Shown piece after piece: positions 46,513-55,416 of a DNA stretch of 64,000 nucleotides. Position 1 is the stretch's first letter. Each line of letters starts with the position of its first letter. A program made the position numbers and the translations under genes. Under the pieces are notes generated by a model, which was not told the DNA's origin, made no database searches, and saw only the letters and a list, made by a program, of their open reading frames with translations. Origin of the DNA: Chryseobacterium sp. Leaf394 (GTDB taxonomy: Bacteria; Bacteroidota; Bacteroidia; Flavobacteriales; Weeksellaceae); the NCBI RefSeq assembly GCF_001424105.1, contig NZ_LMQH01000011.1, positions 841,787-905,786 of the forward strand, given 5' to 3'.

Positions 46513-47823
46513 ATGAAAAAATATCTTCTACCGGCAGTCGCAGTGCTGTTTTTCAGCTGTAAAGAAAGTAAAAATCAGAATACTTCAGAAACCGAAGTCG
46601 TTACCAAAACAGATACTTTAAAACTTCCTGCACCCGATGAGAAAGGTGCGAAAAATAAATTCAGCAACGTCATCGGATGGCCTGCAGGAAAGGCTCCGAC
46701 AGCTCCTGAAGGATTTACAGTGACCCGTTTTGCGGAAAATATTAAAAGCCCGAGAAACATGATTCAGGCTGCAAACGGCGATATTTTTGTTGTACTTTCC
46801 AATTCCGAACGTACGAAAACGGAGAAAATTAAAAATGATATCAGCGGAAAAAGTGATGCTGAAGTCGGAGGAAAATCAGCCAACCGTATTATTTTATACA
46901 GAGATGCCAACAAAGACGGAATTGCAGAATCATCTTCTGTTTTTCTGGATAATCTAAATCAGCCGTATGGAATGCTGATTATTAAAGATAAATTTTATGT
47001 TGCCAACACCGATGGACTTTGGGTTTATCCATATAAAGAAGGTGATACGAAAATTACCCAGGCCGGAAAGAAAATCGTTAATTTACCGGCCGGAGGTTAC
47101 AACAATCACTGGACGAGAAATTTAATTGCCAATAAAGATCAGTCTAAAATTTATATTTCTGTAGGATCCGGCAGTAACGTTGGCGAGAACGGGATGGAAT
47201 ATGAAGTGAGAAGAGCCAATATTTTAGAAGTCAATCCTGACGGAAGCGGAGAAAAAATCTACGGAGCCGGACTTCGGAATCCTGTCGGAATGAGCTGGAA
47301 TCCTTCCACCGGAGAGCTTTGGACCGTTGTAAATGAAAGAGATGAATTGGGTGACGAGCTCGTTCCGGATTATTTGACCAGTGTGAAAAGAAATCAGTTT
47401 TACGGCTGGCCATATGCTTACTTCGGAAAAAATGAAGACCCAAGAAGAAAAGGAGAGAAGCCTGATTTGGTTGCAAAAACCATTGTACCTGATGTTCCTT
47501 TAGGGTCGCACACCGCATCTTTAGGACTTACTTTCTACACGGGAGATCATTTTCCTGAAAAATATAAAAACGGCGCTTTTATCGGACAGCACGGATCGTG
47601 GAACCGCTCATCTTTAGTGGGTTATCAGGTCGCTTTTGTGCCTTTTGCCAATGGAAAAGCTTCAGGACCGTATCAGCCATTTTTAACCGGATTTATAGCG
47701 AATGAAGAGAAAGGTGACGTGTATGGAAGACCTGTAGGTGTTTTACAAATTGCCGACGGATCTCTTCTGGTTGCTGATGATGTCAGCGGAATTGTGTGGA
47801 GAGTGGCACATTCTAAAAAGTAA
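46513..47823 (+). CDS. Sorbosone dehydrogenase-like (PQQ-type beta-propeller) lipoprotein
   Basis: 436 residues with lipobox VLFFSC (Cys 16). The rest is a six-bladed propeller of the soluble glucose/sorbosone dehydrogenase family: GFTVTRFAENIKSPRNMIQA, NQPYGMLIIKDKFYVANTDG, YGAGLRNPVGMSWNPSTGEL, FIGQHGSWNRSSLVGYQVAF. These enzymes oxidise sugars with PQQ at the envelope. Whether this one binds PQQ cannot be seen. It follows two glycosidases on the same strand. Confidence 0.9.
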   Translation: MKKYLLPAVAVLFFSCKESKNQNTSETEVVTKTDTLKLPAPDEKGAKNKFSNVIGWPAGKAPTAPEGFTVTRFAENIKSPRNMIQAANGDIFVVLSNSERTKTEKIKNDISGKSDAEVGGKSANRIILYRDANKDGIAESSSVFLDNLNQPYGMLIIKDKFYVANTDGLWVYPYKEGDTKITQAGKKIVNLPAGGYNNHWTRNLIANKDQSKIYISVGSGSNVGENGMEYEVRRANILEVNPDGSGEKIYGAGLRNPVGMSWNPSTGELWTVVNERDELGDELVPDYLTSVKRNQFYGWPYAYFGKNEDPRRKGEKPDLVAKTIVPDVPLGSHTASLGLTFYTGDHFPEKYKNGAFIGQHGSWNRSSLVGYQVAFVPFANGKASGPYQPFLTGFIANEEKGDVYGRPVGVLQIADGSLLVADDVSGIVWRVAHSKK

Positions 47824-47944
47824 AATTTTGTGTTAATACCAATTTCATTCAGAAACTTACATCAAATTTTGTGGTATGAAATATGTAACATTTAGCTTAT
47901 AACCCATTGAAATTGTACAATTTCAATTACAAAAGTTAAACGTC

Positions 47945-48217
47945 ATGAAAAAGTTATTGATATCAACCATTCTTTTAGTAGGATTATCGTTCAGTGCTTA
48001 TGGTCAGAAACGTCCGCCAAGACCGCCTGCACCGCCACATCCGTCAAAAATCCAATTGACAAACAGCAAAGCGAGCGAGCTGGATAAACGGTACCGAACA
48101 GAAAAGAAGATGATTATGAATCATCCGGTGGCTACTAAGAAAATGAAAAATGAACAATTGAGAGCGTTAAACCTGAGATATCAGAATGAGAAGAAACTGC
48201 TCAGGGCAGCGAGGTAA
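47945..48217 (+). CDS. Small secreted hypothetical protein, Pro- and Lys-rich
   Basis: 90 residues: signal peptide ending SAYGQ, a proline stretch (KRPPRPPAPPHPSK), then a basic helical part (ASELDKRYRTEKKMIMNHPV, RALNLRYQNEKKLLRAAR). Mature charge is strongly positive. No family recognised. A terminator follows. Confidence 0.7.
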   Translation: MKKLLISTILLVGLSFSAYGQKRPPRPPAPPHPSKIQLTNSKASELDKRYRTEKKMIMNHPVATKKMKNEQLRALNLRYQNEKKLLRAAR

Positions 48218-48226
48218 ACTGAAAAT

Positions 48227-48260
48227 AAAGGAAGAGAACAAAATTGTTCTCTTTCTTTAT
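48227..48260. terminator. Intrinsic terminator
   Basis: AAAGGAAGAGAAC / GTTCTCTTTCTTT form a stem with one mismatch, loop AAAATT; it sits between the convergent small secreted protein and NDH-2 genes. Confidence 0.8.
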
Positions 48261-48269
48261 GCTTATATT

Positions 48270-49547
48270 TTAAAATCTGTTCTCTTGTTTTTTTCTTTTA
48301 TTTCCTATAATAAGTCGCAGTGCAGGATCGTTCGTCACAAATGCCCAGATCCAGTTGAAAAGAATTTTGCTCCGGTTTCCGAAGCCAACCAAAGGTACAA
48401 TGTGAATGAGAAGCCAGGTTAGCCAGGCTAAAAAACCTTTGATAAATTTATTTTCAGGAATATCAACCACCGCTTTATATTTTGAAATAATGGCCATACT
48501 TCCTTTATCATGATATCTGAAAGGAGTTTTTAAGGATTTTCCGGCAATGACGGACTGTAAGTTTTTTGCCAACAGTCGTCCCTGCTGAATAGCGACCTGT
48601 GCCAATTGAGGATGACCACCTGCAAAGTTAGGTTCCTCGGTTATCAGTGAAATATCTCCGATGGCAAAAATGTTTATACTGCCCTTTACCTGACTGTATT
48701 CATCAACTAAAATTCTTTTCCCCCTACCCAAGGCGCCATCAGCAAGTCCTTCCACTTCAGGAGCTACCACACCCGAAGCCCATATCAGTACTTCGGTTTC
48801 AATTGTTTTTCCGTCAGAAAATACAACTTTTCCATCGGAATAGTCTTTTACTGCGGTATTGAGAAGGATTTTGACACCGAGTTTCTTTAGAACTTTATGA
48901 GCTTCATTTTGGGACTTAATACTCATGGGCTGCAAAAGTACAGGCATCGCATCAACTAGGTAAATATTAGACCTGACATCGGTAACTTCGGGATATTCTT
49001 TTTCTTCAAGATGGGTACTCATTTCAGCCAGCATTCCCGCAACTTCCACACCGGTGGGCCCGCCGCCTGCAATGACGATATTGAGATGTTTTTCTTTCTC
49101 CTGCACAGTTTTTGCCTGAGCGGCCTTTTCCATATTGAGAAGGATGTGATTCCGCATGTCCAGTGCATCATCAATGGTTTTCATTGGCAGTGCGTTTTTC
49201 CTTACATTTTCCATTCCGAAGAAATTGGGCTCTGTTCCCATCGCAAGAACAAGATAATCATACTTTAGAACACCGGATGTGGTCTCAATATTATTTTCTT
49301 CCCTGTTGACTTTTATAAGGCTGCCAAAATGAAATCTTATATTCTTTTTAAGCTGAAACAGCTTGCGGAAAGGATATGCGATGTTGGAAGGTTCAATAAA
49401 AGAAGTGGCAACCTGATAAAGCAACGGTGGAAAAAAATGATAATTGTTTTTATCTACAAGAACAATTTCTACATCAGAATTCTTTGATAATGTTTTAATG
49501 AAATTAATACCGGCAAATCCGCCGCCCACAACCACAATTCTTGGCAT
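48270..49547 (-). CDS. ndh: Type II NADH dehydrogenase (NDH-2)
   Basis: 425 residues. It oxidises NADH and reduces quinone at the inner membrane without pumping protons. The FAD site is IVVVGGGFAGINFIKTL, followed by NNYHFFPPLLYQVATSF, and the NADH site is LNIVIAGGGPTGVEVAGMLA. IFAIGDISLI is the second FAD motif. The C-terminal helix (FIKGFLAWLTWLLIHIVPLV) anchors it to the membrane. It is divergent from a MarR gene with a dyad TTGACA/TGTCAA between them. Confidence 0.95.
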   Translation of the reverse strand: MPRIVVVGGGFAGINFIKTLSKNSDVEIVLVDKNNYHFFPPLLYQVATSFIEPSNIAYPFRKLFQLKKNIRFHFGSLIKVNREENNIETTSGVLKYDYLVLAMGTEPNFFGMENVRKNALPMKTIDDALDMRNHILLNMEKAAQAKTVQEKEKHLNIVIAGGGPTGVEVAGMLAEMSTHLEEKEYPEVTDVRSNIYLVDAMPVLLQPMSIKSQNEAHKVLKKLGVKILLNTAVKDYSDGKVVFSDGKTIETEVLIWASGVVAPEVEGLADGALGRGKRILVDEYSQVKGSINIFAIGDISLITEEPNFAGGHPQLAQVAIQQGRLLAKNLQSVIAGKSLKTPFRYHDKGSMAIISKYKAVVDIPENKFIKGFLAWLTWLLIHIVPLVGFGNRSKILFNWIWAFVTNDPALRLIIGNKRKKQENRF

Positions 49548-49653
49548 AACATATTGGTTTTTAATAATTTTACAAGGTCACAGCTCCCACAGTTTACCTT
49601 ACATTATGGTGCTTGGTTAAATCGATGACCATTTGATTGGCAAAGGTAATTAT

Positions 49654-49670
49654 TTGACATTAATTGTCAA
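49654..49670. promoter_or_regulatory. Putative MarR operator between ndh and marR-type gene
   Basis: TTGACATTAATTGTCAA has 6-bp inverted arms TTGACA/TGTCAA with a 5-bp centre, the usual size of a MarR dimer site. It lies 54 bases before the MarR start and 106 bases before the ndh start. Confidence 0.6.
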
Positions 49671-49712
49671 CTAAGTTTACGTATTTTTATTCTTTACTTT
49701 TTGTAAATTTTC

Positions 49713-49720
49713 TATTTTTG
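49713..49720 (+). promoter_or_regulatory. -7 promoter element of the MarR gene
   Basis: TATTTTTG fits TAnnTTTG and ends only 4 bases before ATG 49725. Transcription would begin at or next to the start codon, so a nearly leaderless message is possible. Confidence 0.5.
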
Positions 49721-49724
49721 TCAC

Positions 49725-50171
49725 ATGAAAAACATTGCTTCAGACCTTTTGCTTTTTAAACTGATCTACAATTACAGGAGACTGATTGATCAGTTTGGAA
49801 ATCTTAACATTGATCATCTTACTGATATTCAGCCTGCCCATATTCCTTATTTTATGAGCATCGGTTCGTCCGGAATCTCCAATAATGACCTGCTGAAAGA
49901 GATAAAAGTAACTAGACAGGGAGTGAGTAAAGCAGTGAAGGAATTGGAACGAATGGGAATGATCTATACTGCAAAAAAAGAAGGTGATGCGCGTTCCATC
50001 ATGATTTTCCTCACCGGAGAAGGTAAGCGGCTGTATGAAGTTCTGGGCGAAGTGTTCGGTTCAGTAACCAAAGATTACGTGGGTCTGCTCGGTGAAAAGA
50101 GATACATTGATCTTATTTCTTCACTTTCAGAGATTATAAAATATCATGAAAAGATGAATGTAAAAGCATGA
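49725..50171 (+). CDS. MarR-family transcriptional regulator
   Basis: 148 residues, helical with a winged helix: NNDLLKEIKVTRQGVSKAVK (recognition helix) and the wing LERMGMIYTAKKEGDARSIM. MarR dimers bind short dyads and respond to small ligands or oxidants. The dyad at 49654 and divergence from ndh suggest that it represses itself and the NADH dehydrogenase gene. Confidence 0.92.
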   Translation: MKNIASDLLLFKLIYNYRRLIDQFGNLNIDHLTDIQPAHIPYFMSIGSSGISNNDLLKEIKVTRQGVSKAVKELERMGMIYTAKKEGDARSIMIFLTGEGKRLYEVLGEVFGSVTKDYVGLLGEKRYIDLISSLSEIIKYHEKMNVKA

Positions 50172-50289
50172 GTAATTTCAGCGTTGAGAATATGAAGAAA
50201 ATGATTATTGTGGGGCATTTGTAATGGCTGTTCAAAATCCCGAAAAAATTAATAAATTTTCCTTAAATTCGCATAAAAATTTTAAGCTA

Positions 50290-51678
50290 ATGAATTACGA
50301 TATTATTGTCATCGGTAGTGGTCCTGGTGGATATGTTACAGCAATCAGAGCAGCGCAGTTGGGTTTTAAAACTGCAATTATCGAGAAAGAAAATTTAGGA
50401 GGAATCTGCCTTAACTGGGGATGTATTCCTACAAAAGCTTTATTGAAGTCGGCTCAGGTTTTTCATTATATCAATCACGCTGAAGATTATGGTTTAAACA
50501 AAGTGGAAGCGAGTTTTGAGTTTCCGAATGTAATCCAGAGAAGCCGTGGTGTTGCCTCTAAAATGAGCAAAGGAATCGAGTTCTTGATGAAAAAGAACAA
50601 AATCGACGTAATTCTTGGTACTGCAAAAGTACAGAAAGGTAAAAAAGTTTCTGTGACTGATAAAGACGGAAAAGTAACTGAATATACCGGAACCAACATT
50701 ATTTTGGCTACCGGAGCACGTTCTAGAGAATTGCCAAACTTGCCTCAAGACGGTAAAAAAGTAATCGGATACAGACAGGCATTGTCTCTTCCTGAGCAAC
50801 CAAAATCTATGATCGTTGTAGGTTCTGGAGCTATCGGTGTTGAGTTTGCTGATTTTTATAACACAATGGGGACGAAAGTAACTGTTGTTGAATTCTTACC
50901 AAACATCGTTCCTGTGGAAGATGAGGAAATCTCAAAACACTTAGAGAAATCTTTGAAAAAAACAGGGATCGAAATTATGACCAACGCATCTGTTGAAAGC
51001 GTAGACACAAGCGGAAACGGTGTGAAAGCTACGGTTAAAACAGAGAAAGGAAATATCACTCTTGAAGCTGACATCCTGTTATCAGCTGTTGGAATCGCTG
51101 CAAACATCGAGAACATCGGTCTTGAAGAAGTGGGCATCCAGACAGATAAAGGAAGAGTTTTGGTTAACGAATGGTACGAAACTTCAGTTCCTGGTTACTA
51201 TGCAATCGGAGATATTATCCCGACTCAGGCTTTGGCACACGTTGCTTCTGCTGAAGGTATCACTTGTGTTGAAAAAATCAAAGGAATGCACGTTGAGAAA
51301 ATCGACTACGGCAATATTCCTGGTTGTACGTACTGTCACCCTGAAGTGGCTTCTGTTGGTCTTACTGAAAAACAGGCTAAAGAGAAAGGGTATGAAATCA
51401 AAGTGGGTAAATTCCCTCTCTCTGCAAGTGGAAAAGCGACTGCCAACGGAAATACTGACGGCTTCATCAAAGTAATTTTTGATGCTAAATATGGCGAATG
51501 GTTAGGTTGTCACATGATTGGTGAAGGAGTAACTGACATGGTTGCTGAAGCTGTTGTTGCAAGAAAACTGGAAACTACAGGTCACGAAATCATCAAATCT
51601 ATTCACCCGCACCCTACGGTTTCTGAAGCGATTATGGAAGCTGCAGCTGCTGCTTATGGTGAAGTGATTCACATTTAA
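50290..51678 (+). CDS. lpdA: Dihydrolipoyl dehydrogenase (E3)
   Basis: Start at ATG 50290 (MNYDIIVIGSGPGGYVTAIR); the frame is open back to 50224 but those residues lack similarity. 462 residues reoxidise the lipoyl group of 2-oxoacid dehydrogenase complexes and make NADH. Redox disulfide GGICLNWGCIPTK (C40, C45), NAD site VGSGAIGVEFADF, FAD site YAIGDI, and the C-terminal HPHPTVSE that supplies the catalytic His and Glu are all present. Confidence 0.97.
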   Translation: MNYDIIVIGSGPGGYVTAIRAAQLGFKTAIIEKENLGGICLNWGCIPTKALLKSAQVFHYINHAEDYGLNKVEASFEFPNVIQRSRGVASKMSKGIEFLMKKNKIDVILGTAKVQKGKKVSVTDKDGKVTEYTGTNIILATGARSRELPNLPQDGKKVIGYRQALSLPEQPKSMIVVGSGAIGVEFADFYNTMGTKVTVVEFLPNIVPVEDEEISKHLEKSLKKTGIEIMTNASVESVDTSGNGVKATVKTEKGNITLEADILLSAVGIAANIENIGLEEVGIQTDKGRVLVNEWYETSVPGYYAIGDIIPTQALAHVASAEGITCVEKIKGMHVEKIDYGNIPGCTYCHPEVASVGLTEKQAKEKGYEIKVGKFPLSASGKATANGNTDGFIKVIFDAKYGEWLGCHMIGEGVTDMVAEAVVARKLETTGHEIIKSIHPHPTVSEAIMEAAAAAYGEVIHI

Positions 51679-51693
51679 AATATAGCTGTTTAA

Positions 51694-52134
51694 ATGAAAA
51701 AAGTAATCAGTCTAGTCTGTCTATTATTTTTTATTTTGTCGTATAGTCAAAAGACATTCAAATATAAAGATAGACATTTTCCTGCAAGATATGTTTTAGT
51801 AGGTCGTAAAGATACTATAAGTACAAGAGTGCAAAATATTGGTTACGTTACTCATAAGAAATTTTATGCAGAGACTTATGTAGGAAGTATTCTTACTATT
51901 TCTGAAAGTGGCGAAAAGCAACGCGTTCAAGAATCTGATATTCAATATATGGAAATAATTGATTTGGAGGGCGTCAAAAGAAAGTTGTTTTCTTCACAAT
52001 TAATTTTAGGAAAAAATGTAGGACTTTTGCAGAAATATAATGATGGTGAAAAAGATGGTTATGTTGATTATTATAGAGTAAGCTTAACTGGACCTCTAAG
52101 TACAAAATTTTATCCGAAACAAGTTATTAAGTAA
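51694..52134 (+). CDS. Secreted hypothetical protein
   Basis: 146 residues, signal peptide ending ILSYSQ. The mature part is beta-rich and polar (FKYKDRHFPARYVLVGRKDT, TVYVGSILTI-like strand, VQESDIQYMEIIDLEGVKRK). No family recognised. It starts 15 bases after lpdA, so read-through is possible, and a strong terminator follows. Confidence 0.7.
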   Translation: MKKVISLVCLLFFILSYSQKTFKYKDRHFPARYVLVGRKDTISTRVQNIGYVTHKKFYAETYVGSILTISESGEKQRVQESDIQYMEIIDLEGVKRKLFSSQLILGKNVGLLQKYNDGEKDGYVDYYRVSLTGPLSTKFYPKQVIK

Positions 52135-52140
52135 TTTCAT

Positions 52141-52168
52141 AAAACCACAGATTCGTCTGTGGTTTTTT
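52141..52168 (+). terminator. Intrinsic terminator
   Basis: AAAACCACAGA / TCTGTGGTTTT form a perfect 11-bp stem with loop TTCG and a T-run. Confidence 0.95.
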
Positions 52169-52220
52169 GTTTTGAAATGATTTCTACAATAATTAATATG
52201 AGTAATCACAAAATTTCTGT

Positions 52221-52300
52221 GACCTTATTTAAGTGTTAACGCCTTTGTGAGCTTTAAAAACGGTTAGACAGGCAAAAACTCCATGCACTCTGTGTTCAAA
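52221..52300. repeat. Dispersed repeat, copy 1
   Basis: CCTTAT.TAAG.G.TA.CG then CTTTGTGAG and later AAAAACTC...CTGTGT are shared in the same orientation with 61674-61752. Non-coding. Confidence 0.6.
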
Positions 52301-52394
52301 TTATGTATGATGATTAATTTTTCTTACGTTATATTTTATTTCGCTTATTTTCTTATTTTTATTCGGTAAATAAACTACAAATTAAAATAAAATT

Positions 52395-53009
52395 ATGTTT
52401 AAAAAATTAGCTGCCGAAGCCCTGGGATTGGGAGATATTGGTAAAATCATTCCTGCTCAGGATTATGATAAAGTAGATTCTGATGACTATATTTTGTCTG
52501 AAGACAATGAGAAAATTTTCTTTTTGATTAAATCCCGTAGAGACGAATATTGCTTTACCAATAGGGCTTTAATACATATTGACGGAGCAAGTGCGATTGA
52601 CAGAAAAAGAATTCTGAGAAGATACGAATACTATCAGTTTCCTTTTTCGAATGTGACTTTACAAACTGCGGGAACCATCGATTTGGATGCTGAAATTGCA
52701 TTCAACATCGGGAATGTCCCTTTAATGATCAGTGTTGCGAAAGGTCAGATTGATCAGTTGAAAGATTTGTACAAAGCTCTTTTGGCGATTCAGCAGGAAG
52801 TTCATCATAATCATTCTTTACTTAATTTTTCCAATGACAGTATTCTGAAAGCCATTGGAAGTGTAGCATCAGGAAAGCAGGAAAACGTGTCCAAAAGTCA
52901 GGAACTAAAGGCAATTAACGAATATATTTTTGCCTGGAATACCAACAGTTTCGACAGATACACTCAGAAAGATTTTTCTAAAATTTTTGAGAAGTATATT
53001 AATAACTAG
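52395..53009 (+). CDS. Bacterial PH-domain protein (YvbH-like)
   Basis: 204 residues. Residues about 20-130 match a bacterial PH fold (SEDNEKIFFLIKSRRDEYCF, TNRALIHIDGASAIDRKRIL, YYQFPFSNVTLQTAGTIDLD). The C-terminal 70 residues are helical, as in the YvbH family. No signal peptide. Function unknown; PH folds bind lipids or proteins. It has its own terminator. Confidence 0.85.
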   Translation: MFKKLAAEALGLGDIGKIIPAQDYDKVDSDDYILSEDNEKIFFLIKSRRDEYCFTNRALIHIDGASAIDRKRILRRYEYYQFPFSNVTLQTAGTIDLDAEIAFNIGNVPLMISVAKGQIDQLKDLYKALLAIQQEVHHNHSLLNFSNDSILKAIGSVASGKQENVSKSQELKAINEYIFAWNTNSFDRYTQKDFSKIFEKYINN

Positions 53010-53035
53010 GATTACGAAACCAATCTATAAAATTG

Positions 53036-53064
53036 AACCACGGATATTGTCCGTGGTTTTTTTT
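53036..53064 (+). terminator. Intrinsic terminator
   Basis: AACCACGGA / TCCGTGGTT form a perfect 9-bp stem, loop TATTG, T-run of eight. Confidence 0.95.
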
Positions 53065-53237
53065 ATGTAGTTAAAGGTTTATGTAATTTTAAACCATTTA
53101 GAGAATTAAATTTTAAGTTCTGTTAAGGATCAATAAAATTGATTTGAGCGTTCGGCTTAATGATTTGCCTCGGTAACTTAAAAAGTCTTAAGCATAATTT
53201 TTCTTAACAACTTAATTTGTCTTAACGGTTCAATTAT

Positions 53238-54866
53238 TCATTTCACAAAAACATCAGTAAACTCAAAAGTTCCACCATTAAATAAACCTTTATCACTCAG
53301 TTTCAGTTCGGGAATTACCAGAAGTGCCATGAATGATAAACTCATGTAAGGTGCTCTCAGTTTGCTTCCCAATTCTTTGGCTCTTCGATCCAGTTTGATA
53401 TATAATTCTGCAACTTCTTCGGCGGGAAGGTTGGTCATAATTCCGGCTATAGGCAACTCCAAAACGAGTTCTTCATTTTCTGTGGCTAAAGAAATTCCAC
53501 CTTTAGCTTTGATTATGGCGTTTATGGCTTTACAGATATCTTCATCATTCGTTCCGACAACAACGATATTATGGCAGTCGTGGGCAACACACGATGCAAT
53601 TGCTCCTTCTTTTAAACCTATATTTTTAATAAATGCTGTGGCAACAGGAGCGTCATTATATCGATTAACTACAGCAATTTTCAGAATATCTTCTTCAATA
53701 TCTGATTCTGCAAAACCATCTTTTACCAGAGATTTTGTATGAAGTTCATGTGTGATCAACTGTCCGTCCAATACTTCTATCACACGAAGTAAATCAGCTT
53801 CACTTTTGATTTTAAAATCTGAAGGCTGTTTTAAACTGCAGTTAAAATTATTGACAATTGGAGCATCAACAGATTTGATGAATGACCGTCCGTTTTCTGC
53901 AACCAATTGACCTTTGATGTAGGTTTTCAAAATTTTAAAATCATCTAAACTATCAATTTCAATAAAATCGGCATTGTCACCAACCTGTAACAAACCAATC
54001 GGTAAATTGTAATGTTGAATTACATTGAGAGATGCCGCACGAAGTACATCATACAAATTATGACCTGCTCTCAAAGCACGTTTTACGTGATCGTTAATAT
54101 GAGATTCAATCAGATTATCAGGGTGTTTGTCATCGCAGCAAAACATAATCTGCTCCGGAAACTCTTTTAGTAAAGGAATTAACGTATCAAAATTTTTCGC
54201 GGCACTTCCTTCTCTGATCATGATCTTTACACCATGTTTCAGTTTTTCAAGAGCTTCGGTATGACCAAAACATTCGTGATCAGTAGTAATTCCTGCGTCG
54301 AAATACGTTTTCATGCCTTCTCCCATCAATCCCGGAGCGTGACCGTCAATAGGTTTATTGTGTTTTTTTGCAGATTCTAATTTTTTTAAAACTTCCTCAT
54401 CGTTATAAATGACACCCGGAAAATTCATCATTTCAGCTAAGTAAACGATTTCTTTTCTGCTTAATAATTGGTCAATATCATTAGCATCAACAACCGCTCC
54501 TGCCGTTTCAAAATTTGTAGCCGGAACACAGGATGGAGCGCCAAAATAAAAATGAAATGGAACCTGTCGGGCATTTTCAATCATATAATCAACACCAGGA
54601 ATTCCAAGGACATTGGCAATCTCATGTGGATCAGAAATAGTTCCTACCGTACCGTGTTTCACAGCAATTCTGGCAAATTCTGAAGGGACAAGCATACTGC
54701 TTTCAATATGAACATGGGCGTCTATAAATCCGGGCAGAATGTAGGTGTGCAGTTTTTCATCAATTCTTTTGACTGATGCAATTTTTTGATTGAGAATTGA
54801 TACTTCTGCGGGAAAAATTTCCTTTGTAACGATGTCTATTAAATTTGCTTTTACTGTAAATTCCAT
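53238..54866 (-). CDS. ade: Adenine deaminase
   Basis: 542 residues of the amidohydrolase superfamily; deaminates adenine to hypoxanthine in purine salvage. YILPGFIDAHVHIESSML has the metal-binding HxH, IDGHAPGLMG and TDHECFGHTE the later histidines, and FCCDDKHPDNL the catalytic Asp region. The C-terminal 170 residues have the ADE-specific domain (AIASCVAHDCHNIVVVGTND, GIMTNLPAEEV). It is alone on the minus strand. Confidence 0.96.
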   Translation of the reverse strand: MEFTVKANLIDIVTKEIFPAEVSILNQKIASVKRIDEKLHTYILPGFIDAHVHIESSMLVPSEFARIAVKHGTVGTISDPHEIANVLGIPGVDYMIENARQVPFHFYFGAPSCVPATNFETAGAVVDANDIDQLLSRKEIVYLAEMMNFPGVIYNDEEVLKKLESAKKHNKPIDGHAPGLMGEGMKTYFDAGITTDHECFGHTEALEKLKHGVKIMIREGSAAKNFDTLIPLLKEFPEQIMFCCDDKHPDNLIESHINDHVKRALRAGHNLYDVLRAASLNVIQHYNLPIGLLQVGDNADFIEIDSLDDFKILKTYIKGQLVAENGRSFIKSVDAPIVNNFNCSLKQPSDFKIKSEADLLRVIEVLDGQLITHELHTKSLVKDGFAESDIEEDILKIAVVNRYNDAPVATAFIKNIGLKEGAIASCVAHDCHNIVVVGTNDEDICKAINAIIKAKGGISLATENEELVLELPIAGIMTNLPAEEVAELYIKLDRRAKELGSKLRAPYMSLSFMALLVIPELKLSDKGLFNGGTFEFTDVFVK

Positions 54867-54886
54867 TCTGAATGATTAAAATAAAA

Positions 54887-54912
54887 AATTCCTAATCGTG
54901 AAATTAGGAATT
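54887..54912 (-). terminator. Intrinsic terminator of the 54934 gene
   Basis: AATTCCTAAT / ATTAGGAATT, perfect 10-bp stem, 21 bases after the stop at 54934 reading on the minus strand. The T-run in that direction is short. Confidence 0.7.
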
Positions 54913-54933
54913 ATTATTTGATTTTGTTTTAAA

Positions 54934-55368
54934 TTAATTTTTGACCACCTGCGCATCCTGTCTCACGATGGTTTCACCATTACTGTCTATGACCACCAGT
55001 GTATAAGGTGCTTTTTTCGTCGAGTTTGTTAAATAATTTCTCCAAACCTGATAAATTGTCCCATTGTTATTAAATTCAAAATAATAGTTTCCTCCTGAGC
55101 CATCCGGAATCACTTCACCATCAGAGATAATCATCGCTGGCTTGGCGGATATTTTCGTATTGGCTCCCCACGATTGGTACAGATAGTTTCCGTTGGGTTG
55201 CTTGTCAATTTTTATTTTAAACTTTTTAGTTTTAATAATAACCGTTTTCGGAATTTTTTCCTGTTTCGGACTGGTGACTTCATATTTTGAAGTTGTCTGA
55301 ATGTCACTCGGCATTGAAGAAGCCATACCAGGTAAAATGCCTAAGCATAAAATTATTTTCGAAGTCAT
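54934..55368 (-). CDS. Secreted hypothetical protein
   Basis: 144 residues with an N-terminal signal (ILCLGILPGMASS), then lysine-rich linker (SPKQEKIPKTVIIKTKKFKI) and a beta domain (NGNYLYQSWGANTKISAKPA, GSGGNYYFEFNNNGTIYQVW, TLVVIDSNGETIVRQ). No family recognised. The downstream side has its own terminator. Confidence 0.7.
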   Translation of the reverse strand: MTSKIILCLGILPGMASSMPSDIQTTSKYEVTSPKQEKIPKTVIIKTKKFKIKIDKQPNGNYLYQSWGANTKISAKPAMIISDGEVIPDGSGGNYYFEFNNNGTIYQVWRNYLTNSTKKAPYTLVVIDSNGETIVRQDAQVVKN

Positions 55369-55416
55369 ACTATTTGATTTTTAAGTTTTAAAATGGAATC
55401 AAATCTAAAGCCAGTT

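Noticed and set aside
50224..50289. Upstream start for lipoamide dehydrogenase
   Set aside because: The dinucleotide-binding fold begins at the start at 50290; the 22 additional residues have no counterpart in the family.
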